26,833 nucleotides of DNA from Fidelibacterota bacterium (lineage in GTDB: Bacteria; Fidelibacterota; UBA8477). Below are positions 17,771-25,487 of this stretch, piece after piece. The position numbers and the translations under genes were made by a program. The number at the start of each line of letters is the position of its first letter. The first letter of the stretch is position 1. The stretch covers positions 1-26,833 of the forward strand of contig JAIPJR010000039.1 of the NCBI GenBank assembly GCA_021734045.1, written 5' to 3'. The notes below the pieces were generated by a model. The model saw only the letters and a list, made by a program, of their open reading frames with translations, had not been told where the DNA came from and made no database searches.

Positions 17771-20700
17771 TCACTTCAGTACCGTCATCTTCACCGATTT
17801 TTCTACACCGTCACCTTGCAAGCGGGCAAAATAAATCCCGGCACTGACCGTCAGTCCATTATCATCCCGGCTGTCCCAGATGATGTCATACCAGCCCGGC
17901 GGGGTTTGGTTTTGACCGGCTAAGAGTGTCCTCACTTTTCGGCCCCGTACATCATAGATCACCAGACTCACCCCGTCGGTGCTCGGCAGGCCAAACCGAA
18001 TAGTAGTGACCGGATTGAAGGGATTGGGGTAGTTTTGTTCCAGTACAAATTGTGATGGTAGTTTAACCGCATCGCTTTCGGTTGTTGAGGTCGTCGCCAG
18101 CAGAAAATTAATCACCGCAGACATGACGGTATTCCTGGACGCAGCCGGGTAGATGGTTTCGAACGGGAAGCCCAGATAAACCACTTTACCGGGTTCTGTG
18201 CCTCCGGGAAAGAGTCCATTGAAACTCACACCGCCTATATTGTGGGTGGCCACATTTTGATAGCTCACAATATTTACACTGCCATTGATGGCCGTCAATG
18301 CATCCGGATAGCGCACATTGAATGTCCCGTGGGTGCCATTGTCATACAGGATCGTCCCAATGTCATTGAAAATGGTACCGGGTATGCCCTGAGCGGCGTA
18401 ATAAGTACCGGAAACACCTCCGGGTGCGTCTGCAGAATAGGCTGCTTTCAAGTAATTATGGATGAAATTTTTATCCCCGGTAGAACCCCGGTAGTCCAAA
18501 TCCCAGGCGATTTCCGCACCAGAAACGAAGAGCCGTCCGCCCTGGCGGAGATAGGCCGAGACCAGCGCTTGTTCCGTGGTGGAAAAAGTTTCATCCACGG
18601 TGGATTCCTCACCCAGGATGTAGTCCACGATTAAATAATCGTTCAGATTTACCAGCCCGTTCAGTACGGCGTCATTGGTGACAGATTCAAAACTCAAATT
18701 ATTTTCATGCAGCGCCGTACCGTGCTGCCGAACGAAGTTGAAGGTATTCCCGGCCGACGTGCGGTCAAAGCCGTTCACCAGAAGTACTTTGTTCTCGTCC
18801 GGACCGGACGGGAGAGCTGCCAGAACCTCCGACTCGTTGGAAACGCCGGAAGCATTCTCTGCCACCAACTTGATAAAGAGCAGCGTATCGGGCGGAAGAC
18901 TATCCAGCGTGTACGAATTGGTGCTTATCAGGATGGGATCATCGAATGTCAGCCCATCGCCACTGGTGTAGAGCTGGTACTGCTGAATATTCTCGTCCGG
19001 CTCGATAATGACGCGCGCTTCGCCTGGATTTTCCGATAGAATGGCGAACGAAACCGGCCGGGATGGTAAACTGCCGTCAGGAATGTAGGTGGGCTGTACC
19101 ATGTGTCCCGACTCGTCGCTAAGCAGTGCGTACTGAATTGGATTTCGCAATAGCACGGTGGCATCTGCCATGATATTATCAACAGAAACCTGCCTGTCCA
19201 GAAATCGAATACCATGACTGTAATCCACATAGGTATTCACATGAATATTGGTGAGGGGTTGGATGGGAACACCATTGAGCTGGTGCCAGCCGTAAATGGT
19301 CACATGATCGGGACGACTGGGATCAATGATGAGATTGCTTAGAACCACATCTTTTTTAGTACCACCAATCAGGTCACCAAGGCTGGCCCCGGCTGATACC
19401 AATTGTGCTTCGATAGCTGTATTATGCTCAACGAATTTTGGCACCAGTTCATTCTCATTGCCAACCGGTGCGTAAGTGACAGGAGCCAGATGCACATCGG
19501 CATGGGTCCAGATATGATTCACCAGTTTTCGTGTAGGCATGAACATGCCGTAAAAATCGGCGATATGCTGGGCAGTGATGGGACCCATGGGAATTCGGCA
19601 ATAGTTGGAATCAGCGCCGATTGAGAGATAATCAGGCATGACGCGATAGGTTATGTCGTGGGTGATCCCGGCGGCATCCTGAAAGGTTCCGGTCAGGGTT
19701 TTCAACTCCCGCAGGAAATAGGGGACATTCCCGGTATATAGTTCATTCAGAATGGCATTTTCCCGTTGGCTGAAACTCATGGCAGTGACGGCGCTCATGA
19801 ATTGACTGCCGTTCAGGGCGTCAGCGCGTCGCAGGGGAATCTGTACTGACGGGCGCTCCAGAACACCGGTTTGGACCAGGTCAGAATATGCGCGCTCACC
19901 GTAGTAGGTATAGCCCGAGTTTTCATATTCTGTCCCGGTGACCATGGTGTGAATGAACCCGTTCCGTTCCACTTGAACCGTGTGGAGAATCTCCTGATTG
20001 GGGTTTTTCTTCAGCACGATTTCAATGCGATTATCCAGAGCATAATGCCGGATAAAGTCGTCATTTTCCTCAGTTGTGAAAGTATAGAACTGAGCCAGAT
20101 ACTGCTGCATCATGCGGGAGCGGTACCAGGTACCGCCGGTGGGTGAGACGATGGGCTCGCCATTATAGAGTGCAACGCTGTCGTTATAGGCAATTACGGA
20201 GAGAAACCGGTCAGACGCTCCATTGAGCCAGGTGACGAATTGGGCGCCATAGGTATTATCGTACCCGTAATTGCTGTCCAGGAAGCAGATGCGTTTTACC
20301 CCATCGGGAATTTCACTCACACCATCCAGGTAGTCGAAGATGAACCGGCCGCCCCCGCTGTGTCCCGTGAGTACGACAAACGGCGAATACTCCTGAAAGA
20401 CAGCCAGCAGGTACGCCACGGTTTCCTGGATAATGTCATCGTAATTGGGGTAATTGGTGGTCCAGGCCGGCCAGCTCAGTTGGGACGACTCCAGGTAAAC
20501 AGTAACCAGGTTATAGTCCGGGTTGAGTTGTCGTAGAAAACGGGTCTGGGCACCGATGTGTTGAATGTCGTAATGCCAGTCGTCACCGGTTTCCAGCACT
20601 TTCCCCACGGTATGTTCAATAGTGTTTCCATTGGGTAATGCGTAGAGCGCCAGCCCCATGGATTTATCCACCATGAAGGAATCCACAGCCGGCGCGTTGA

Positions 20701-20884
20701 TGTGAATGGTGATGTTATCCTTTAATTGGAAAGTCGCCACTTGTTCATTGAAGTGTGGACTGGTGGTAAAACCAGGGATTTCCGGTGTGACCTGTCCCCG
20801 GAGCGCGGAAAAACTCAGCGTCAATAGAATGATTGTGTGTGCGAAGAACTTCCCAATATTTTTGGTGTGTTGCCCGGTATTCAT
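17771..20884 (-). CDS. Secreted T9SS client with alpha/beta-hydrolase-like and amidotransferase-like domains
   Basis: Predicted exported protein of 1037 residues. The frame is open to 21172, but ATG 20884 has AAGGGG four bases upstream and begins a signal peptide (cut at SALRG|QVTP), while the longer form would overlap greA. Residues about 90-320 look like an alpha/beta hydrolase: nucleophile elbow TGHSGGG (S176), with D203 (LDSNYG) and H312 (NGFIHTM) as possible triad partners. Residues 335-600 hold a conserved-looking region (MPDYLSIGADSNY, LPTRK-type segment, GGTKKDVVLSN, IYGWH, DYSHGIR) of a kind found with xanthan-lyase-like FCB proteins. A fibronectin-III-like segment (about 604-690) and a class-I amidotransferase-like domain (about 695-935; ILGEESTVDETFS, GGRLFVSGAE) follow. 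Residues 940-1037 (QNYPNPFNP, YDVRGRKV, AGIYFARL) are a type A sorting domain. Substrate unknown. Confidence 0.87.
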   Translation of the reverse strand: MNTGQHTKNIGKFFAHTIILLTLSFSALRGQVTPEIPGFTTSPHFNEQVATFQLKDNITIHINAPAVDSFMVDKSMGLALYALPNGNTIEHTVGKVLETGDDWHYDIQHIGAQTRFLRQLNPDYNLVTVYLESSQLSWPAWTTNYPNYDDIIQETVAYLLAVFQEYSPFVVLTGHSGGGRFIFDYLDGVSEIPDGVKRICFLDSNYGYDNTYGAQFVTWLNGASDRFLSVIAYNDSVALYNGEPIVSPTGGTWYRSRMMQQYLAQFYTFTTEENDDFIRHYALDNRIEIVLKKNPNQEILHTVQVERNGFIHTMVTGTEYENSGYTYYGERAYSDLVQTGVLERPSVQIPLRRADALNGSQFMSAVTAMSFSQRENAILNELYTGNVPYFLRELKTLTGTFQDAAGITHDITYRVMPDYLSIGADSNYCRIPMGPITAQHIADFYGMFMPTRKLVNHIWTHADVHLAPVTYAPVGNENELVPKFVEHNTAIEAQLVSAGASLGDLIGGTKKDVVLSNLIIDPSRPDHVTIYGWHQLNGVPIQPLTNIHVNTYVDYSHGIRFLDRQVSVDNIMADATVLLRNPIQYALLSDESGHMVQPTYIPDGSLPSRPVSFAILSENPGEARVIIEPDENIQQYQLYTSGDGLTFDDPILISTNSYTLDSLPPDTLLFIKLVAENASGVSNESEVLAALPSGPDENKVLLVNGFDRTSAGNTFNFVRQHGTALHENNLSFESVTNDAVLNGLVNLNDYLIVDYILGEESTVDETFSTTEQALVSAYLRQGGRLFVSGAEIAWDLDYRGSTGDKNFIHNYLKAAYSADAPGGVSGTYYAAQGIPGTIFNDIGTILYDNGTHGTFNVRYPDALTAINGSVNIVSYQNVATHNIGGVSFNGLFPGGTEPGKVVYLGFPFETIYPAASRNTVMSAVINFLLATTSTTESDAVKLPSQFVLEQNYPNPFNPVTTIRFGLPSTDGVSLVIYDVRGRKVRTLLAGQNQTPPGWYDIIWDSRDDNGLTVSAGIYFARLQGDGVEKSVKMTVLK

Positions 20885-21128
20885 ACGACCCCTTTTGATA
20901 AGTCCGGCAGCCTGATGGTTAATCGGAAAATCCGTGATGCAACGGGATTCAGTGCAGGCTGTATTGGCAGGATTGTCCCCCATATGATGGCCAAAGTTAG
21001 TTTTTCGTGGCAATAGTTCCTCACAATAATCTGCACCCGGATAATCATGCTGGTCCGTGATGGATCTATGGCGGTTCAGTTGCGTCAAGAAGTAATCTAA
21101 ATGCCAGACGTGGCCGACGGCGTATCGC

Positions 21129-21587
21129 TTATTCCAGCCGCTGGATTTCCTTAATCGTAAGGGTCTTTTCACCGCCCGGCAGGGTGACAGTTACTTCTTC
21201 CCCGATTTTTTTACCCAGAATTTGTTGGGCCAGGGGTGACTGGGTGGTGCAGATATTATCATACAAATCCAGCTCATATTCAGCGGAACCCGCTACGGCA
21301 ATAGTCACATCCCGCTCGCCGTCTCGGTAGGTGACCTTTGTGCCGAAGCCTACATGCTGCAGGTCGATTTCGTGAGGCTCCACCACTTCGTTATGCAGGA
21401 ATTGCTCATAGCGCCGTAGTTTGTCATGCAGTAGCACCTGATTTTCCTTCGCCGCGTGGTATTCGGCATTTTCCTTCAGGTCGCCAAAATCCGCAGCCCG
21501 TTTAATGTCTTTACTGTTCTGCTTAATGGCTTCCTGAATCTCGTCGATCTTGGACCGGATTAAAGTATAAGTGTTTCTGTAAATCAT
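21129..21587 (-). CDS. greA: Transcription elongation factor GreA
   Basis: Stimulates RNA polymerase to cleave backtracked transcripts; cytoplasmic. At 152 residues it is slightly shorter than the usual ~158, mainly at the N-terminus. The N-terminal coiled coil carries the tip motif GDLKENAEYHAAKE (35-48), with the two acidic residues D36 and E39 that act at the polymerase active site. The C-terminal FKBP-like domain includes QSPLAQQILGKKIGEEV (116-132). GreA and GreB are hard to separate by eye; the tip and C-terminal motifs fit GreA. ATG 21587 is the natural start; only a weak GGA lies upstream. A well-formed promoter is seen about 120 bases upstream, so it is probably transcribed by itself. 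Confidence 0.93.
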   Translation of the reverse strand: MIYRNTYTLIRSKIDEIQEAIKQNSKDIKRAADFGDLKENAEYHAAKENQVLLHDKLRRYEQFLHNEVVEPHEIDLQHVGFGTKVTYRDGERDVTIAVAGSAEYELDLYDNICTTQSPLAQQILGKKIGEEVTVTLPGGEKTLTIKEIQRLE

Positions 21588-21705
21588 TCGCTTGTATCCA
21601 ATTGTTTTCAGTTGGGGTTAAAATTGTGTGATTGGTGACTGCAGCATCATGGTCTCCCTGTGGAGAGAGAGAAGCGGTATACAGTCTGATTTTTCCATGG
21701 CTGAA

Positions 21706-21735
21706 AGTATACCATTTTCCGGGGTAGGATGCCAA
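21706..21735 (-). promoter_or_regulatory. Probable sigma-70-like promoter for greA
   Basis: On the minus strand TTGGCA (21735-21730) and TATACT (21711-21706) are separated by 18 bases. Each matches the housekeeping consensus at five of six positions. Transcription would start near 21700 and give a leader of roughly 110 bases before the greA ATG at 21587. FCB bacteria can use a different -33/-7 consensus, which is the main reason for caution. Confidence 0.55.
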
Positions 21736-21745
21736 GTGAATTGGC

Positions 21746-21767
21746 GCATTCGTTGGAAACGGAATGC
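21746..21767 (-). terminator. Weak hairpin just after the second histidine-kinase gene
   Basis: GCATTC and GAATGC form a six-base stem that can continue with GTT/AAC across a one-base bulge. It starts 6 bases after the kinase stop codon and ends before the greA promoter. No T-run follows, so a Rho-independent terminator is only a possibility. Confidence 0.3.
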
Positions 21768-21773
21768 AGCGTC

Positions 21774-23384
21774 TCAGTCAGAAGCGTGGGGTTTCCGGGT
21801 TGGAAAAGTCAACCGGATGGTGGTACCCTGACCCGGTTTCGAATCGATCTGAATGGTGCCGTTATGTCGCACAACCGTGCCATACACCATGGCCAGCCCC
21901 ATGCCGGTTCCCTCCGCTTTGGTGGTGAAGAAGGGTTCCAGGGCCCGTCCTTTCACCTCCTCCGACATACCGGAACCGGTATCCCGGATTATTAAACTAA
22001 CTTTATCATCCGCGTCACGGGTAATGCAGGTAAGTGTACCACCATCCTGCATGGCGTCTATGGCATTAAAGATCAAATTAATGACCGCCTCCCGTAATTC
22101 ACCCGGATTTCCCATGATTTTTGTCCGGCTGGAAAATTCCTGGACCATTTTAAATTTCCCCAGATTCCGGGAGCGATGTTGCGCCAGGTCCATGGATTCA
22201 GAAACCACCAGATTCAAATCCACCGGTTCCAGTGTTTCCGAATTTTCCCGTGGTCGGTAAAACTCTTGCAGTCGCTCCACAATTTCTTCCGAGTCATCCA
22301 CGGCCTTTCGAATCTGTTCCAGGATGGGCTGCATAAAGGATTTGTCCGGCCATTTTTCCGCGTGCATTAGCAGCATGTCCACATTCCCCAGGATGGGTGT
22401 GAGATAATTCCGGAAATCGTGTACAATGCCACTGGCCATTTCACCCAGTGCAGATAGGCGCTGATTCTGAATGACTTTCTCCTGAGCACTCAGAAGCTCA
22501 TTCGTGATTTTGCGAACCTGTAGTTTCAGTGTAATAGCTGCCACGATTAAGGCTGCCAAAACACCGGCCAGAAATACCAGGAAATAGCGTGCCCAAAGCG
22601 GCCAGTGCCATTCTACCGGACGATCCAGCCAACGGCTGATTGCGACATAATAAATGGAATTATCATACTGCTTCATGGTTGCCAGCGAGGCGTCAATGGG
22701 GGAGAGTAACAGTTTGGGGTCACCCTTGGTGACGGCGAATAGCAGCCGGGCGGGACAGCACATGATAGAGGTCGCGTTAACCTGATGATCACGCTGATCC
22801 ACAATACCGAAAAATCGGCTGATAATGCCTGCGTCAGCCTCATGCGCATCCAGTGTCTGGAAGACCTCCTCAAAGCTGTTCACCTCCAGGAATTTACAGG
22901 ATACACCAAAATCGGCGAGATTCTGCCGGAATTCGGCATAGGAATAATCGCCCCGCATCACAGCGATGGTTTTACCTTGTAATTGGGGAATGGTCTCGAT
23001 CTCCGAATCGTGGGGAACATAGATTTGTCCCCAGTTATTCAGCACCGTCTCCTCGTTAAAGTCATAAATCTCTGCCCGCTCCTTTGACCAGGCCACATCG
23101 GGCATGAGGTCAATTTCGCCCGACTCAAGCCGCTCAAGACATTCATACCATTCGCCCGGGACGTAGTGGATAGACCAGTCATTTTCCAGAGCGATCTGGC
23201 GCAGGATGTCTACAAAAATGCCACTGGGATTTCCCGACTCGTCTATAAATATCTTGGGATTATTCTGGTAAATGCCCACACGGATGGTAGGGTTTTCTGT
23301 GGACAGGAGCTCATGGGGGAAGACCAGGCTTAATAGTAGCAGCAGTGTCAGATAAAGGGATAAACGATTTTGGTGACCAATCAC
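21774..23384 (-). CDS. Sensor histidine kinase with periplasmic SBP_bac_3 sensor domain
   Basis: Inner-membrane sensor kinase of 536 residues. The start is GTG 23384; the only upstream purine tract (GGAG) is about 11 bases away, so the start is moderately certain. A signal-anchor or signal peptide spans 8-28, followed by a family-3 solute-binding domain (about 33-260; IRVGIYQNNPK, GIFVDILRQIA, LESGEIDLMPDVAWS, LQGKTIAVMRGDYSY), a transmembrane helix (about 264-287), and a HisKA-like segment with SGIVHDFRNYLTP (H322). The HATPase domain has NLIFNAIDAM, DTGSGM, LEPFFTTK and GTGMGLAMVYG. There is no receiver domain, PAS or GAF. The pair MCC (208-210) in the sensor is unusual for a periplasmic domain. 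It shares its design with the hybrid kinase at 12403-16533, but no cognate regulator is adjacent to either. Confidence 0.9.
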   Translation of the reverse strand: MIGHQNRLSLYLTLLLLLSLVFPHELLSTENPTIRVGIYQNNPKIFIDESGNPSGIFVDILRQIALENDWSIHYVPGEWYECLERLESGEIDLMPDVAWSKERAEIYDFNEETVLNNWGQIYVPHDSEIETIPQLQGKTIAVMRGDYSYAEFRQNLADFGVSCKFLEVNSFEEVFQTLDAHEADAGIISRFFGIVDQRDHQVNATSIMCCPARLLFAVTKGDPKLLLSPIDASLATMKQYDNSIYYVAISRWLDRPVEWHWPLWARYFLVFLAGVLAALIVAAITLKLQVRKITNELLSAQEKVIQNQRLSALGEMASGIVHDFRNYLTPILGNVDMLLMHAEKWPDKSFMQPILEQIRKAVDDSEEIVERLQEFYRPRENSETLEPVDLNLVVSESMDLAQHRSRNLGKFKMVQEFSSRTKIMGNPGELREAVINLIFNAIDAMQDGGTLTCITRDADDKVSLIIRDTGSGMSEEVKGRALEPFFTTKAEGTGMGLAMVYGTVVRHNGTIQIDSKPGQGTTIRLTFPTRKPHASD

Positions 23385-23764
23385 GCCGGAAGTGTCTCCA
23401 CTTTTGGATAATATTGGGTATGTGAAAATATAAGTATTTTAGGTTGAGCGTGCAGGTAAAAAGCGCCGGACTTTAGGCGGGCAGGCAGGGACTGATGCTC
23501 GCTGCATGATCGAATCTGGATTGTTTTGGGTTTGTGGCAAACATGGAAGGATGGTGCTGTTTACTGGAAGGGGTTTTTGTGACGGGGTAGAATCCAGTGT
23601 TCCATCAGCTTTCGCACCCTTGTTCGGATAAATATTTGTGTGGATGGTAATTAGATATTCTCCGGACAAAAAAACCAAATGTCTGGTGCAGGAGCAATAC
23701 AGAGGAGAGGAATATTCTACCTGCAGGTTAGCTTTTTACCCCCTTTAATGCGTCAGAATATTTT
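23385..23764. other. 380-base intergenic stretch between kinase and M56/TonB gene
   Basis: No credible gene. The 79-codon minus-strand frame at 23439-23678 covers a repeat shared with 25915-25982 and has no recognisable protein features. The stretch contains one copy of the 68-bp direct repeat, a 10-base palindrome ACCTGCAGGT near 23719-23728, and an inverted pair GGTAAAAAGC (23455-23464) / GCTTTTTACC (23731-23740). The sequence next to the kinase start is AT-rich, but no promoter with good spacing was found. Confidence 0.6.
23498..23565. repeat. 68-bp direct repeat, copy A
   Basis: Identical over 68 bases and in the same orientation as 25915-25982. It begins CTCGCTGCATGATCG and ends GGTGCTGTTTACT. 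Inside is a short hairpin, GTTTG-tgg-CAAAC. Immediately upstream a partly conserved GCAGGGACTG (about 23485-23494) also occurs before copy B at a slightly different distance, so the full element is longer than the identical core. It is intergenic and not part of a recognised insertion sequence. Confidence 0.9.
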
Positions 23765-24193
23765 TTACGGTGCTGCTGGTTTATCAGTCGCTAATTTAAA
23801 ATGGACGGGAATAGTAACCCATACTGCCACCGGCTGATTATTGTTCAGAGCCGGATTCCATTTGGTTTTTTCAATCGCATTAATCGCGGCTTCGTTTATT
23901 CCACCATCTTCAATCCCTCTGATGATTTTGGATTGTGAGGCATTCCCGTCAATATCAATTTTCGTTTGGACGATTACCATCCCCTCGATCCCGGCTTCCC
24001 GGGCTAATTCCGGATAAATCATATTTTTTTGTATCTCTGCACTCCCTCCCACAGGTTCAGGCGGTGTATCATATTCAACAAATTCAGATTTGGCAGCGTC
24101 AGGTTCCGATGTTCCCACACCTGATTTTGAATACTGACAGCTGATCAGGATGCCGATGATTAATACCATTGCGAACAACAATCGGTGATGCAT
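23765..24193 (-). CDS. Possible separately translated TonB-domain lipoprotein (internal start)
   Basis: This is an in-frame alternative product of the M56/TonB gene, not a separate locus. ATG 24193 is preceded by AAAAAAAGGAGAG with nine bases between GGAG and ATG, the best Shine-Dalgarno seen in the window. The 142-residue product would begin MHHRLLFAMVLIIGILISC, a typical lipoprotein signal: short basic start, hydrophobic core, LISC lipobox with Cys19 and Gln at +2. It would then carry a short polar linker and a TonB C-terminal domain (about residues 45-135). The purine-rich stretch also encodes Lys-Lys-Glu before the fourth helix of the longer protein, so it could be a coincidence of charged codons. 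Confidence 0.4.
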   Translation of the reverse strand: MHHRLLFAMVLIIGILISCQYSKSGVGTSEPDAAKSEFVEYDTPPEPVGGSAEIQKNMIYPELAREAGIEGMVIVQTKIDIDGNASQSKIIRGIEDGGINEAAINAIEKTKWNPALNNNQPVAVWVTIPVHFKLATDKPAAP

Positions 24194-25087
24194 TTTTAAT
24201 CTCTCCTTTTTTTGGGAAGTCCGGTTTACGATATACTCAAAGCGTTGCACCAAACGATGGTGACTTAAAAAAAAGCCACCTGCCAGAACAGGTTGGTGTT
24301 CTGTTTTGATGGATCGTTCCAGTTGATTTAACAGGATGCGTCCATATTGACCTGGATCGGCTTTTATACCGCGAATTGCCTCGTCATCACAAATCCGTTC
24401 TCTCTGGAAGTTCAGTTGATCATTCATCAGCCACACCACCGGATGAAAGAAGTAGAGAATCTTGGCTAGCATCTGCAGGTAGATGACTACCAGATCAAGG
24501 CGATTGATGTGGGCAATTTCGTGAGCTAAAATGCTTCGTAAGTGTATTTCAGACCATTCAACCGCATCACTGGGTAGGAAAATTCTGGGGTGCAGGATGC
24601 CTAAGGTGAACGGCGTGGTAGCCACTTCCGAAGTAAATAGTATTGGTTTCCGTCTAAGCGGACCGGCTTTAATGAGCGCTCTGAGTTTTTCTTGATCTGG
24701 CCAAACCCTGGCATTCTGCAATTTTTTACGGAAACGGATTTCATTGATGCTGAATCGGATTGTCAGAATGATCACGCCCATCGCCCAGAACACAGCTGTC
24801 GTCAGAATCGGATTAAATAGACTGGCCGGAGCATTGCTCCCGAGTATGGGTGGTAAAGTCGTAATAAATGCAGAAGGTGTTTGCAGGATGGTCGTAGCGG
24901 ATCCTGATAAAGAAAACTTTAGCGGGATTAGGCTTTTGAACAGTAAGATGCCCCATAAACCATAGGCAAATTTTGGATACGCATGGCGACTGAGCTGCGC
25001 GAGCGGCCAGATCAGGATTGACAAAAGTAGTAATTGCCAAGATGATCGCCACAGGAGGGTTACGATTTCTGAAAGCAGGTTATGCAT
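23765..25087 (-). CDS. BlaR1-type M56 metallopeptidase with TonB C-terminal domain
   Basis: Membrane protease-sensor expected to relieve BlaI repression, 440 residues. ATG 25087 is chosen because GGAG lies 7 bases upstream and the start overlaps the blaI stop; ATG 25105 is in frame but lacks a ribosome binding site. Three membrane segments (about 11-29, 37-56, 90-112) precede a cytoplasmic M56 domain with zinc motif HEIAH (189-193) and CDDEA (E236 as likely third ligand). A fourth hydrophobic helix (302-316) ends in the lipobox-like LISC (C317). Residues about 345-432 match a TonB C-terminal domain (YPELAREAGIEGMVIVQ, NEAAINAIEKTKWNPA, VWVTIPVHFKL). Classical BlaR1 has a penicillin-binding sensor here, so the signal is not obviously a beta-lactam. 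An internal start could make the C-terminal part separately. Base composition is lower in GC than in most neighbours. Confidence 0.88.
   Translation of the reverse strand: MHNLLSEIVTLLWRSSWQLLLLSILIWPLAQLSRHAYPKFAYGLWGILLFKSLIPLKFSLSGSATTILQTPSAFITTLPPILGSNAPASLFNPILTTAVFWAMGVIILTIRFSINEIRFRKKLQNARVWPDQEKLRALIKAGPLRRKPILFTSEVATTPFTLGILHPRIFLPSDAVEWSEIHLRSILAHEIAHINRLDLVVIYLQMLAKILYFFHPVVWLMNDQLNFQRERICDDEAIRGIKADPGQYGRILLNQLERSIKTEHQPVLAGGFFLSHHRLVQRFEYIVNRTSQKKERLKMHHRLLFAMVLIIGILISCQYSKSGVGTSEPDAAKSEFVEYDTPPEPVGGSAEIQKNMIYPELAREAGIEGMVIVQTKIDIDGNASQSKIIRGIEDGGINEAAINAIEKTKWNPALNNNQPVAVWVTIPVHFKLATDKPAAP
24191..24207 (-). promoter_or_regulatory. Strong internal ribosome binding site and ATG
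   Basis: On the minus strand AGGAGAG (24207-24201) is followed by ATTAAAA and ATG (24193-24191), in the same frame as the M56/TonB gene. It is noted because it decides whether the TonB domain is also made alone as a lipoprotein. Confidence 0.5.
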
Positions 25088-25475
25088 CACCACGCTCCGC
25101 TTCATCCAGTAACTGGCGAATCATTTCAATTTCTTTTGAATTCAAATCGATATTTGGTATCAGATATGCGGCTAAACGGCTTGCTGAACCAGCGAATACT
25201 TGATTTACAAAATTATTGGTCGCGCCTGCAACCACAGATTCACGCGAAACGACTGCACCATAAAAATTGACCATCCCGATTTTTTCTTTTTCCAGATAAC
25301 CCTTACCCACCAATCGTTCCAGGTAGGTTTGGATGGTCGTATAGGCGCGCTGTTTTTCAGGAGGTAATGCTTCCATGACCTCACGTGCAGACATGCGCGA
25401 ACCATCCCAGATTTGATTCATGATGGTCCATTCAAATTTACTGAGGGGGTCTGGATTAGATTTTTTATGACTCAA
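25080..25475 (-). CDS. BlaI/MecI/CopY-family transcriptional repressor
   Basis: Small winged-helix repressor, 131 residues, cytoplasmic. It starts at TTG 25475, supported by AGGAGA with nine bases between GGAG and TTG; no in-frame ATG is better placed. The family N-terminus is clear: LSKFEWTIMNQIWD (11-24), SAREVMEALP, then AYTTIQTYLERLVGKGYLEKEK (44-65; recognition helix and wing). The C-terminal half (FVNQVFAGSASRLAAYL, then SKEIEMIRQLLDEAE) is the dimerisation region cleaved by the M56 partner in known systems. The stop overlaps the M56/TonB gene start, so the two are coupled. A palindromic operator overlaps its own promoter, consistent with autorepression. Confidence 0.92.
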   Translation of the reverse strand: MSHKKSNPDPLSKFEWTIMNQIWDGSRMSAREVMEALPPEKQRAYTTIQTYLERLVGKGYLEKEKIGMVNFYGAVVSRESVVAGATNNFVNQVFAGSASRLAAYLIPNIDLNSKEIEMIRQLLDEAERGDA

Positions 25476-25487
25476 TGAACTCTTCTC

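Noticed and set aside
20885-21172. N-terminal extension of the 1037-residue secreted protein
   Set aside because: It would overlap greA and place the signal peptide internally; ATG 20884 has a good ribosome binding site and begins the signal peptide.
23455-23740. Inverted pair GGTAAAAAGC / GCTTTTTACC as possible ends of a small mobile element
   Set aside because: Ten A/T-rich bases 266 apart are plausible by chance, and no target duplication is visible.
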